A stretch of DNA of 64,000 nucleotides from Terrirubrum flagellatum (lineage in GTDB: Bacteria > Pseudomonadota > Alphaproteobacteria > Rhizobiales > Beijerinckiaceae), in NCBI RefSeq assembly GCF_022059845.1, contig NZ_CP091851.1, positions 744,001-808,000 of the forward strand, in the 5' to 3' direction. This document shows positions 1 to 8,709 of the stretch, piece after piece. A model generated the notes under the pieces. The model ran no database searches. It worked only from the letters and a program-made list of their open reading frames with translations, and was not told the origin of the DNA. Made by a program: the position numbers and the translations under genes. The stretch's first letter is position 1, and each line of letters begins with the position of its first letter.

Positions 1-2601
1 AGGAGAGGGCGTGGGACCCGGCGTTGGCGAAGGGGTTGGCGTGGGTGTTGGCGTCGGCGTGAAATTCAATGTCAGATTGAGAAACGCGTTCTTGCCATCG
101 TAACTTAGGCTCGGCGTGAAATTCGCGGGCAGGTTCGTGTTGACGAGCGAGTTGAAGCTGCCGGAGATTCCGCCTGCTGCGTTCAGGATCGTATATTGCT
201 TCGTGACATAACTTCCCGCCGCATAGGTCGCGCTCACGGTGGCGCCGCCGGGCGTCGCGACGCCGGTGACGTTCACGCGATCGGCGGCCGAGGACGAAAC
301 CTCGACGGCGTAGGTCGAACCGGCCGTCAGCGTCAGATTGCCCTGCACCGTCAGCGTGCCGATCGAATTGCCCGGTGCGAGAGTCCCGCCATTGATCAGC
401 GTGTTGCCGACGAAGCCATTGCCGCCGAGCGTTCCGCCCGTATTGACCGTCGTCAGCGATGACGTCGCGATCGAGCCGTTCACGCTGAGCGTGCCGCCAT
501 TCACGGTCGTCGCGCCGGTGTAGGTGTTGACGCCGGAGAGGATTTGCTTGCCGCCGGTGAGAATGAGCGAGCCGCCCGTGTTGACGCTGGCGCCGCCGAG
601 ATCGGAGATCACGCCGGAGAAATCGCCATTCGCCGCGGTGATGGTCAGCCTGTTGCCGCCGAGGAAGATATTGCCGGAACCTGAGAGGGATTTGATCGAT
701 GCGGCGCCCACAACGCCATCGCCGCCGAGTGTTGAGATATCGAAGGCGCCGTTGTTGACGAGTTCGCGTGAACTCGCAATGGCGCCGTTGTTGAAGAGAT
801 CGAGTTTGCCGCCAACATCGATGATCGTCGATCCGGTGTAGGTGCTGACGGCGCCAAATTGCTGCCATGCGCCCGAGGCGACGGTGACGCCGCCGCCGGT
901 TCCACCAGCAATGCCGCCATCCTGAATCACACCGCCGAAGGCTCCGCCATTTGTGATCGTGAGCATCTTCGAACCAAGAGACACTTTTGCGGAGGACGAA
1001 GACGCTACCAGACCTCTCACCGATGCGCCGGAGGTCATCTGTGAGATGTCGAACGTCCCGCTGGCGAGAACAGCCAGATAGAGCGACGCCGAGATCGAGC
1101 CAGCGCTCTTTAGCGCCAGCGTCGCGCCGCTGCCGATCGTCGTGACGTTCGTGTAGGTGTTGACGCCCGACAGCGTTTGCGTGCCGCTGAGGATTCCAAC
1201 GCCGCCGGCGCCATCGATATGGCCTGAGAACTCGCCCGCTGCGGCAAATATGGTGAGGTTGTTGCCGCCCAGCGTGACGACGCCGCTTCCCGTCAGCGAC
1301 GAGACGGCGGCGCCCGATGAGCCGGAAACGTCGAGCGTTCCGTTGGCGATAACGTTGCTTGATGCGAGAAAAGCTCCGCTGCCTGTCAGCGCCAGCGTGC
1401 CCGCCGTGATGGTGGTTGATCCCGTGAACGTGCTGGTGTCGCCATCAAGCGTGAGAACGCCTGCGCCTGTCTTGGTGAACGATCCGGACCCGCTGAGGAT
1501 GCCCAGAATCGTCGAATCGAATCCGTTGGTGTCGATCGTTCCGCCTGTGGCGTTCACGGTCACGGCACGGTCGGCCGGTGAATTGATCGCGGCCGCCGTC
1601 CGCAAGATTCCGCCATCGAAGACCAGCGTATTCGTTAAGCTTCCGTCGCCGAGCGCTGCGCTGGAATTGACGATAAGCACGCCGCCGGAGATCGTTGTCG
1701 CGCCCGAATAGGTGTTGACGCCCGTCAAAGTGAGCGAGCCGGTTCCCGTCTTCGTCAGGGAGCCGCCGGCGCCGGAGATCACGCCGGCGAAAGTCGTCGA
1801 TGCGCCGGTCGCGCCGACGGTCAGATTGTTGGCGCCGAGAATGATCTGGCTTGTGGCACTTGTGCTTTCAATCGAGCCGGCAGTCATCCCGGAACTCGAC
1901 AGGCCGGAAATGTCGAGCATTCCATTGCCTGTGAAAACAAACGCGGCCGTTCCGCCCGTGGAGCTGTTGTTGAATGCCGTCACGCCGCCGGCTGACGTTG
2001 TGATCGTCGCGGCGTTGGCTGTCGAGCCGCCATAGAACGAGAGAATGTTGGCGTTGTCGATAACGGCGTTTCCGGCGCTGGCGCCGTTCTGAAACTCCAC
2101 CGTTCCGCCGGCCAGAACGTTGATCGCAGCCGTCTGCGCGGAGCCGCCAAGAAACTGGAAGGGGCCGCTCGACGAAACGTTGAACGTCGCGCTCGAGCCG
2201 AACTGGATCGCCATTCCTGACGTGAGCGAGACGGTGCCCGCCGCGGTCATATTGAAGGTGTAAGCCTGATTGCCCTGAATGCCGAAGGCGCCAATGCCGA
2301 AGGGGCTGTCCAGCGTCACGATATTCTGGGCTGAGGCGGCGAAGGTCGCGGTGAAGGCGGTTCCGTTGGCCGGCGTCCCGCCAGCCCAATTGCCGCCGGT
2401 GCTGTAATTGCTGTCGGGCGTGGCGGCGCCGGACCAGGTGGCGTCCTGCGCGAGGGCCGGCGCAGCCGCGAGCAGTCCGATGAAGGCCACGCTGCTGAGG
2501 AGAAGCCCGCTTGGTCGCGCAAATAAGCTGTCGCGCGTCCGTATACGCGCGTTCGGAAGCGCCGCGCCGACGCCCGTTTGCGATCCCCAGGCCCTCAACA
2601 A
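1..2601 (-). CDS. Autotransporter-like adhesin with beta-strand (PATR) repeats, partial
   Basis: The frame is open for 867 codons and runs out of the window at its 3' end. It begins with a basic stretch and a signal peptide ending in ALAQD (about residues 20-50). A long Gly/Ser/Thr/Asn-rich passenger follows, in which units of the type TGxNTYxGxTTxxxGTLxV recur (for example near 1700, 1430, 1160, 850 and 540), as in autotransporter-associated beta-strand repeat proteins. The last visible residues are a Thr-Pro/Ser-Pro linker, so a membrane or barrel domain probably lies beyond the edge. No ATG or GTG is suitably placed. The best start is TTG at 2601 (or 2598), with GGGAGG ten bases upstream. 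Surface adhesion is inferred from the family, not shown. Confidence 0.8.
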   Translation of the reverse strand, partial: MLRAWGSQTGVGAALPNARIRTRDSLFARPSGLLLSSVAFIGLLAAAPALAQDATWSGAATPDSNYSTGGNWAGGTPANGTAFTATFAASAQNIVTLDSPFGIGAFGIQGNQAYTFNMTAAGTVSLTSGMAIQFGSSATFNVSSSGPFQFLGGSAQTAAINVLAGGTVEFQNGASAGNAVIDNANILSFYGGSTANAATITTSAGGVTAFNNSSTGGTAAFVFTGNGMLDISGLSSSGMTAGSIESTSATSQIILGANNLTVGATGASTTFAGVISGAGGSLTKTGTGSLTLTGVNTYSGATTISGGVLIVNSSAALGDGSLTNTLVFDGGILRTAAAINSPADRAVTVNATGGTIDTNGFDSTILGILSGSGSFTKTGAGVLTLDGDTSTFTGSTTITAGTLALTGSGAFLASSNVIANGTLDVSGSSGAAVSSLTGSGVVTLGGNNLTIFAAAGEFSGHIDGAGGVGILSGTQTLSGVNTYTNVTTIGSGATLALKSAGSISASLYLAVLASGTFDISQMTSGASVRGLVASSSSAKVSLGSKMLTITNGGAFGGVIQDGGIAGGTGGGVTVASGAWQQFGAVSTYTGSTIIDVGGKLDLFNNGAIASSRELVNNGAFDISTLGGDGVVGAASIKSLSGSGNIFLGGNRLTITAANGDFSGVISDLGGASVNTGGSLILTGGKQILSGVNTYTGATTVNGGTLSVNGSIATSSLTTVNTGGTLGGNGFVGNTLINGGTLAPGNSIGTLTVQGNLTLTAGSTYAVEVSSSAADRVNVTGVATPGGATVSATYAAGSYVTKQYTILNAAGGISGSFNSLVNTNLPANFTPSLSYDGKNAFLNLTLNFTPTPTPTPTPSPTPGPTPSP

Positions 2602-2781
2602 CCGAACGCCGCCTCCCGCCGGTCAAAAATCGGATATTGCTTGTCGGGAAGCTCGCAGATCGCCCGTCAGAGGTCATCTCACCCAGCGCAGGCGACGCGG
2701 GTTCATTTCCATTAATTTCCGGTTCTGGAGCGACTAAATACGGAATTCGGGCAAGGTGTGGCCAATCGGCGACAGGTTCGC

Positions 2782-3930
2782 CTACTCCGCCAGCGCCGTC
2801 GCAGCGACTGGCGACTCCGCCTCCTTCGCCGATTCGCCGTCGATCACATCCATCGCGTCCATGAGATCGACGACGCGGCCGGCGGAGGCGTACCACTGCG
2901 CCACCTGCCGGAAATTATCGACGAGCCAGGTGATTGCGCCCTGCACCTTCACGAAGGCGGCGGCGAGACTGACAACGTCGCCAAGGGTCAGCCCGCCCGC
3001 GAGATATTTCGGCGCCGCCAGCGCCAGCGGCAACAAGGGGATGAGCACTCCGCTGCCATTCGTCACCCAGGTCAGGCGCGCATGCAGCCAGATCATCGCG
3101 ATCCAGCGCTCGACCACGAGCTCATAGACATTGGCGATCGACTTGCGCGCGTCGCGCCCGCCGCCGAGCGCTTCCACCAGCGCCGCATGTTCGCGCAATC
3201 GCGTGAGTTCAAAGCGCAGCTTGGCCTCGGCCTCGTTGCGGCGCGCGACGCGCCCGACCAATGGCCGCCCGATGAAGACGGCGAGCATGGAGACGCCAAC
3301 GCCATAAATGAGCGCGGCGATCACCATGAAGGCGGGGACATGCAGCGTCGATCCGCCGAGCGGGATCGTCATGCCGCCGCCGATTGTCCAGAGAATGCCG
3401 ATGAAGGTCGCTGCGCCGAGGATCGCCGAGAACAGGCCGATGGCGAAATCGACGAGCGGATCGAGCGCCATGCGCACATCATCGGCGATGCGATATTCCG
3501 GATTGGCGGGTTCGACCCCTGAGGTCTGGATGCGGCGATAGCGATTTTCGCCGGCCCAGCGCGTGACGAGTGTCGCCGTCACCCATTCGCGCCAGCGCAC
3601 CTGCAACACCTCGCGGGTCCAGACGACGCAGACCCCTGCGGCCGCGCCGCCAATCACGATGAGGGGCAATGTCAGGAGCGCGCTCCAGACGCGATCAACA
3701 TCCTTGCGCTCAAGCGCGTTGAACAGCGCGCTCTGGAAGCGGTTGATGCCGACATCGACGATGAGCACCGCAAGCAGGGCGAAGCACAGCCCGAGGCTGA
3801 GCGCCCAGGCGCGCGCGCTGCCCGGCCGCCGCCAGAAGCCGAGGGTCAGCGCCATGAATTTGCGCGCGACGACCGATTCCTTCTGGTCGGCGAAGGAGGG
3901 TGGACTAGGCCGCTCCCCGGTCTCGTTCAC
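2782..3930 (-). CDS. SbmA/BacA-like (YddA-type) membrane transporter without ATPase domain
   Basis: The 382-residue protein resembles the transmembrane domain of SbmA/BacA/YddA-type exporters (ABC_membrane_2). The N-terminus reads FWRRPGSARAW, followed by about six hydrophobic segments and the family-like stretch NRFQSALFNALERKD. The protein stops after the membrane domain at TALAE, and no nucleotide-binding domain follows. SbmA/BacA proteins also lack one and take up peptides using the proton gradient, so a similar peptide or antibiotic uptake role is possible. The start is taken as GTG at 3930, with GGGAG upstream. A longer frame to 4059 would run into the divergent trmJ. A split YddA that lost its ATPase half is the main alternative. 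Confidence 0.7.
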   Translation of the reverse strand: MNETGERPSPPSFADQKESVVARKFMALTLGFWRRPGSARAWALSLGLCFALLAVLIVDVGINRFQSALFNALERKDVDRVWSALLTLPLIVIGGAAAGVCVVWTREVLQVRWREWVTATLVTRWAGENRYRRIQTSGVEPANPEYRIADDVRMALDPLVDFAIGLFSAILGAATFIGILWTIGGGMTIPLGGSTLHVPAFMVIAALIYGVGVSMLAVFIGRPLVGRVARRNEAEAKLRFELTRLREHAALVEALGGGRDARKSIANVYELVVERWIAMIWLHARLTWVTNGSGVLIPLLPLALAAPKYLAGGLTLGDVVSLAAAFVKVQGAITWLVDNFRQVAQWYASAGRVVDLMDAMDVIDGESAKEAESPVAATALAE

Positions 3931-4028
3931 CTGATCAATCTCCCGCCCACGTTTTCCCCTCGCGGTAGGCCCATCATGACGGGTCGCGGCCGCGCATGAT
4001 AGGGCAGGCCGCTCACAATGATGACGGC

Positions 4029-4871
4029 ATGACTCACGATTCCGCTTCCTCTTCCTCAACGCCGAATCCGACCGGACCGCGCCGTCCCGGCCCGGCGATC
4101 GTGCTCGTGCAGCCGCAGATGGGTGAGAATATCGGCATGGCGGCGCGCGCCATGGCGAATTTCGGCCTGTCCGATCTCAGGCTGGTCGCGCCGCGCGACG
4201 GCTGGCCCAACCCGAAGGCGGTCGGGGCGGCGGCGGGCGCCGATCACATCATCGGGGGCGCCAGCGTCCATCGCACCGTGCAGGACGCGACCGCCGATCG
4301 CGGCTTCGTCTGGGCGACCACAGCGCGCGCCCGAGGGCAGGGAAAGCGCATCGTGTTGCCGGCCGAAGCCATGACGGAAGCCGCGCAGGCGCAGCGGCAC
4401 GCCATCCTGTTCGGGCCGGAGCGCGCCGGCCTTTCCAGCGACGACGTCTCGCTGGCGGACGCCATCATCACCTTTCCGGTCGACGAGGCGCTGCCCTCGC
4501 TCAATCTCGCGCAGGCGGTGCTGCTCGTCGCCTATGAATGGCGGCGGCATGCGCACGGGCAAACGGCGCCGTTTGCACAGCCTTATTCGCAGGAGCCGGC
4601 CGATCGCGCCTCGGTGCATTCGCTCTTCGATTATCTCGAAAGCGAGCTCGATCAGTCCGGCTATTTCCTGCCGGCGAACAAGCGGCCGATCATGGTCCGC
4701 AATCTGCGCAACATCCTGCATCGCATCGGCATGACGGAGCAGGATGCGCGCACCTTGCGCGGCGTGCTCGTCGCGCTGGCGAATGGCCGGCGCACGCGTA
4801 AGATGCTGCGCGAGGAAGCGAAGCGCGAAGAGACAGCGAAGGAACAGGCGCCTCACGACGACCAGCAATAA
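4029..4871 (+). CDS. trmJ: tRNA (cytidine/uridine-2'-O-)-methyltransferase TrmJ
   Basis: This is a 280-residue SPOUT-family methyltransferase that would modify the ribose of tRNA position 32. The family motifs are clear: VLVQPQMGENIGMAARAM near residue 25, LVAPRDGWPNPKA near 50, LFGPERAGLSSDDV near 125 and the knot segment PSLNLAQAVLLVAYEW near 155. The acidic, basic-tailed C-terminal extension is usual in alphaproteobacteria. ATG at 4029 is preferred over an upstream in-frame start at 3996, which adds residues without family likeness. The gene is divergent from the BacA-like transporter, with 98 bases between them. Confidence 0.92.
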   Translation: MTHDSASSSSTPNPTGPRRPGPAIVLVQPQMGENIGMAARAMANFGLSDLRLVAPRDGWPNPKAVGAAAGADHIIGGASVHRTVQDATADRGFVWATTARARGQGKRIVLPAEAMTEAAQAQRHAILFGPERAGLSSDDVSLADAIITFPVDEALPSLNLAQAVLLVAYEWRRHAHGQTAPFAQPYSQEPADRASVHSLFDYLESELDQSGYFLPANKRPIMVRNLRNILHRIGMTEQDARTLRGVLVALANGRRTRKMLREEAKREETAKEQAPHDDQQ

Positions 4872-4962
4872 CGACAAGGTGACCGGGCCCGCTCTTGCGG
4901 CGCCGCAGCAATGGTCGGTAACCTACGCTCGGCGACAGTGTCGAAATCGGCTGGTATCATCG

Positions 4963-6288
4963 ATGGCGGCGACGCGTCGAACTTTCCTCGCAGGCGGTCT
5001 CGCCGTTGCGGCGACGCATCGGGCGCGTGCGCAGAGCGCCGACTTTGATGTCGTGATCGTCGGCGCGGGCGCCGCAGGTTTTGGCGCGGCGCGCGCCTTG
5101 ACGAAAGCGGGACTGCGCTTCGCGATAATCGAGGCGCGCGACCGCGTCGGCGGCCGCGTCTTCACCGATCGCAGTCTTGGCGATCCCTTCGACGCCGGCG
5201 CGCAGTTCATTCACTGGGCCGAACGCAATCCGTGGCGCGACGTGGCGCGCGATCTCGGCGCCGAGACCGTGGAAGACAGGATGGGCGGCGGCTTCCGCGT
5301 CTATCGCGGCGGGCGGCCGATCGCGGACGATGAAAGGCGCCTGCGCCGCAGCGCTTTCTCGACGCTTTCGGCGGAGTTGAATGCGGTCGATTCCAATCGC
5401 CCCGATATTTCCTTCGCGCAGCTCGTCGCGGACAAGGCGCCGGAATTGCGCCAGGCGGCGGAAGGCCTGTCGATCTTCTCGCTTGGCGACGATCCGGAAT
5501 TCGCGTCAGTCGCGGAATATGCGCAGCTCTGGGCGGGCGATGATCTGCTGCTGCGCGACGGCTATGGTTCGCTCGTCGCGCGCGCGCTCACGCCGTTTCA
5601 GGTCTCGCTCGCGACGCCCGCAACGCGCGTGCGATGGAATGGTCAGGGCGTGATCGTTGAAACAGCGCGCGGCGACCTGCGCGCGGCTGCCGCGATCGTC
5701 ACGACGTCAATCGGCGTGCTGCAATCCGGCGCGATCAAATTCGATCCCGCTCTTCCCGCGGCAACGACAACCGCGCTTGATGGGTTGCGCATGGGCGCGA
5801 TGACGAAGATCGCGCTTGCGTTCGATGGCGACCGGCTCGGCGTCAGCACCGGCGATGATCTCTTCGACATCGGCGCGAAGCCGGGCGATCTCTTCTCCAC
5901 CGACGCCTGGAGCTTCGATCGCAACATCATGCTTGCGGTCGTGGGCGGGGCGTTCGCGCGCGGGCTCGCCGCGCAGGGCGAGGCGGCGGCCGTCGCCTAT
6001 GCGCTCGATCGCGTCGTCGAGATGCTCGGCGCCGATGCGCGCAAGCATTTCAAAGGCGGCCGGCTCGCCGGCTGGTCGGCCGATCCCTTCGCGCTCGGCT
6101 CCTATTCGCTCGCGAAGCCTGGTCGTCTCGCAGCGCGCGAGGCTTTGGCGAAACCGATCGGCGACCGCATCTGGATCGCCGGAGAAGCGACCTCCAGCGG
6201 CGGGCAGATGACGGCTGGCGGCGCGACGCTGGCGGGCGAGCGCGCGGCGCGCGAGATCGCCGCGCTGCTGAAAGGGCGGCGGGGCTAG
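4963..6288 (+). CDS. FAD-dependent amine oxidase, Tat-exported
   Basis: The 441-residue flavoprotein belongs to the monoamine oxidase family. It opens with a Tat-type signal (TRRTFLAGG, then a short hydrophobic run ending in RARAQ). The FAD dinucleotide fold VVIVGAGAAGFGAARAL follows, then the family motif ARDRVGGRV and, near the C-terminus, the second flavin motif IWIAGEATSSGGQMTAGGA. The substrate (a polyamine or aromatic amine) cannot be told from the sequence. ATG at 4963 is chosen because it sits directly before the twin-arginine motif; longer in-frame extensions overlap the end of trmJ. Confidence 0.82.
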   Translation: MAATRRTFLAGGLAVAATHRARAQSADFDVVIVGAGAAGFGAARALTKAGLRFAIIEARDRVGGRVFTDRSLGDPFDAGAQFIHWAERNPWRDVARDLGAETVEDRMGGGFRVYRGGRPIADDERRLRRSAFSTLSAELNAVDSNRPDISFAQLVADKAPELRQAAEGLSIFSLGDDPEFASVAEYAQLWAGDDLLLRDGYGSLVARALTPFQVSLATPATRVRWNGQGVIVETARGDLRAAAAIVTTSIGVLQSGAIKFDPALPAATTTALDGLRMGAMTKIALAFDGDRLGVSTGDDLFDIGAKPGDLFSTDAWSFDRNIMLAVVGGAFARGLAAQGEAAAVAYALDRVVEMLGADARKHFKGGRLAGWSADPFALGSYSLAKPGRLAAREALAKPIGDRIWIAGEATSSGGQMTAGGATLAGERAAREIAALLKGRRG

Positions 6289-6366
6289 AGGGGTGTCGCG
6301 GCGCACATTGTTGCGCTTGAGTTCAAGTCCAAATTAGATCCCCGTCCTGCCCAAACGGGGGCGCCA

Positions 6367-7308
6367 ATGACGTCTGCTGCCGAGAGCGATCCGCAAGTGA
6401 AGCCGCGCCGCTGGTGGATCGCGGCTCTGCTTGGATTGTTGAGCCAGCCCGTCGCCTATCTCTATGTGGGGCGACCGCGCCGCGCGGCGGCGACGATCGT
6501 GGCTTTCGTCCTGCTTGGAATCTTTCTCTGGCACGGCCTCAATGGGCGTCTCGCCGAGCCGCGCGGAATCGCGGCGATGGCCGCCTTTCTCGTCTTCATT
6601 GCGCTCTTCACAATGATCGACGCCGCGCGCATCGCTATCGCCGAGCGCGCCTACCAACTGCGGGTTTATAATCGCTGGTGGATTTATGCGGTCGTGGCGG
6701 TGATCGTCGGATTCGCCGGTGACGTGGCCTTTGATCCCGCTTATGGCGTTGGCCGTTCCGTCAGGCCTTTTGCGATTGCGAGCGGATCGATGCTGCCGAC
6801 GCTGCGGCTCGGCGAGAAGGTGATGGCTGATATGCGCGCCTACGATGCGCGCGAGCCGGAGTGTGGCGACGTCATCGTATTCGCAGCGATGGATGGGCAG
6901 ACCGTTTATCTCAAGCGGGTCATCGGCCTGCCGGGCGACGTGGTCCAGATCCGCGCCGGCCGGCTCTATCTCAATGGCGCACCGATCCCGCTCGAACAGG
7001 CAGAGCCCTACAGCCCTTCCGCTGACGACCTTGTCATCGAGGGCAAGCCGGTCGCGACGCAACGCGAGACGCTTCCCGGCGGCCGCAAGGATCAGATCAT
7101 CCTGATCGCCGGGAGCGGCCTCGTGGACACCACACCTCCCTTCACCGTGCCGCCGGGGCGCGTCTTTGTGCTCGGCGACAATCGCAGCAATTCGCTCGAC
7201 AGCCGGCATCCGCAGGTCGGTTTCGTGCCGCGCGACCATATCCTCGGGCGGCTCTCCTTCATCTACTGGTCGCGCGATTGGGCGCGTATCGGCGCGCGGA
7301 TCGAGTAG
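6367..7308 (+). CDS. lepB: Signal peptidase I
   Basis: The 313-residue membrane serine protease removes signal peptides from exported proteins. Two to four hydrophobic segments occupy about residues 20-125, more than the one or two of the classical enzyme. Then come the catalytic motifs: SGSMLPTL with Ser141, YLKRVIGLPGD with Lys183 as general base, and FVLGDNRSNSLDSR near the end. ATG at 6367 follows a 78-base gap after the amine oxidase gene. The fused N-terminal membrane region resembles LepB versions that seem to be accessory paralogues, so this may not be the only signal peptidase of the cell. Confidence 0.88.
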   Translation: MTSAAESDPQVKPRRWWIAALLGLLSQPVAYLYVGRPRRAAATIVAFVLLGIFLWHGLNGRLAEPRGIAAMAAFLVFIALFTMIDAARIAIAERAYQLRVYNRWWIYAVVAVIVGFAGDVAFDPAYGVGRSVRPFAIASGSMLPTLRLGEKVMADMRAYDAREPECGDVIVFAAMDGQTVYLKRVIGLPGDVVQIRAGRLYLNGAPIPLEQAEPYSPSADDLVIEGKPVATQRETLPGGRKDQIILIAGSGLVDTTPPFTVPPGRVFVLGDNRSNSLDSRHPQVGFVPRDHILGRLSFIYWSRDWARIGARIE

Positions 7309-7440
7309 GGGCGCCGGCTGGGGGCGGCGCGCTCTGACTATGTCGCCGCCGCAACAGGGCCTTGATCTTTCGCCAGCGTTGCTTGTGATGGGGTGGGCAG
7401 GCTGGCATCTTGCCGCTGCTTCGGACGGATTCGAACGCCT

Positions 7441-8610
7441 ATGGGGCTGCATTTATATCTGAAACGCCTGACGCTGACGGTCGCCGCGACCTTTGCGACA
7501 GTTGGTCTGGCTTTCGCCACCACGCCGCCGACCCAGCCCGAAAAGGGGCCGGGCGGCGCCGAATACGCCATCACCACGGCGCAAGTGAAGAAGGAGGCGG
7601 TCGGCGCCGGCGCCGATCAGGTGTTCATCTTCCGGCCGACGGCTGGCTTCACTGGTCCCCGTCCGGTGGTGGTGTTCGCCCATGCCTATGACGCGTTCAA
7701 CCCGCTGCTCTACGGGGCCTGGATCGACCATCTCGTGCGCCGCGGCTCGATCGTGGTCTTTCCGCGCTATCAGCTCGACCAGCGCACCGTGCGCGCCGAC
7801 TATCTCCAGCGCGCGACCAATGGCGTGAAGGCGGCGATGGCGGCGCTTGGCGCCGACGCCGACGCCTCCAAGGTCGCGTATGTCGGTCACGCCGCGGGCG
7901 GCAACATTCTCGCCAATCTCGCGGTCAATCCGGAATTGTGGAAGCCAAAGCTGCTGTTCGCGCTGATGCCGGGCAATAGCTGGGGCAATCGCTATCAGGC
8001 GGTGAAGCTCGATGATCTCGGCAAGCTTCCCTCGGACATGATCATCATGACGCTGATCGCGGAAATCGATCGCACCACGCGCGACACCGACGCGCGGCGG
8101 ATGATCCGCGAGAGCTCGAGCATTCCGGCGTCGCACAAGCTGCTGATCCGGCTCTACACCGATACGCACGGCACGCCGTCGATGGTGTCGACCCATCTGG
8201 CGCCGCTCGCCAAAAATCCTGATTATGAGATGGACAAGATTCTCGGCGTAGCCGCGCCGCCGGCGCCGCAACTCGACGCCAAGGGGCGGCCAAAGAAGCT
8301 TCCGCCGGGGCCGGCGCGGATCGTCTCGCCGCAACCCGAATATTTCGGCGGCGCCGAGGTCGATGGCGTCGACTGGTTCTGCTTCTGGAAAACGCTCGAC
8401 ATCGCCATGCCGCTCGCCTTCGCCGGCGAGGACGCTCTGGCGATCCGCAAGGATCCCAATCTCACGTTGATGGGCGTGTGGAGCGACGGCTGGCCGGTGA
8501 AGCGCTTCGGCGTCGAGACGCCGCGCGAGAAACCGGCGCAGGCGGAGGCTCCGCCAGAGCCCGCGAAACCGGCTCCTGCGACGGCCGCGCGGCGTCCCGT
8601 CAGGCGCTGA
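7441..8610 (+). CDS. Secreted alpha/beta-hydrolase-fold protein lacking the nucleophile
   Basis: The 389-residue protein has an N-terminal signal peptide (LTLTVAATFATVGLAFA) and an alpha/beta hydrolase core: VVVFAHAYDAF, GAWIDHLVRRGSIVVFPRYQ and the nucleophile-elbow segment VGHAAGGN. At the elbow, the serine expected in GHSAGG is Ala151, read from an unambiguous GCC codon, so ordinary esterase chemistry looks unlikely. The C-terminus is rich in Pro, Ala and Lys. It may be a binding protein or pseudo-enzyme derived from a dienelactone-hydrolase-like ancestor. Function is not known. ATG at 7441 sits directly before the signal peptide. Confidence 0.7.
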   Translation: MGLHLYLKRLTLTVAATFATVGLAFATTPPTQPEKGPGGAEYAITTAQVKKEAVGAGADQVFIFRPTAGFTGPRPVVVFAHAYDAFNPLLYGAWIDHLVRRGSIVVFPRYQLDQRTVRADYLQRATNGVKAAMAALGADADASKVAYVGHAAGGNILANLAVNPELWKPKLLFALMPGNSWGNRYQAVKLDDLGKLPSDMIIMTLIAEIDRTTRDTDARRMIRESSSIPASHKLLIRLYTDTHGTPSMVSTHLAPLAKNPDYEMDKILGVAAPPAPQLDAKGRPKKLPPGPARIVSPQPEYFGGAEVDGVDWFCFWKTLDIAMPLAFAGEDALAIRKDPNLTLMGVWSDGWPVKRFGVETPREKPAQAEAPPEPAKPAPATAARRPVRR

Positions 8611-8709
8611 ACCCGGGCGCCGCGTCTCGGAATATGAGCGCGCGCTCTAAAATTCTTTCCAATTCGTCAACTTTCGAGTCGCCATGATGAAGCCGGTCGG
8701 GACTTTGTC

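Noticed and set aside
196-2035. Several Pro-rich open frames on the plus strand over the adhesin gene
   Set aside because: They are complements of the Gly/Thr/Ser codons of the minus-strand adhesin and show no signal peptide, domain or ribosome binding site.
1868-2896. 342-residue Arg-rich frame on the minus strand
   Set aside because: It is a different frame of the same strand as the adhesin, Arg-rich and without any motif; the adhesin frame carries the signal peptide and repeats.
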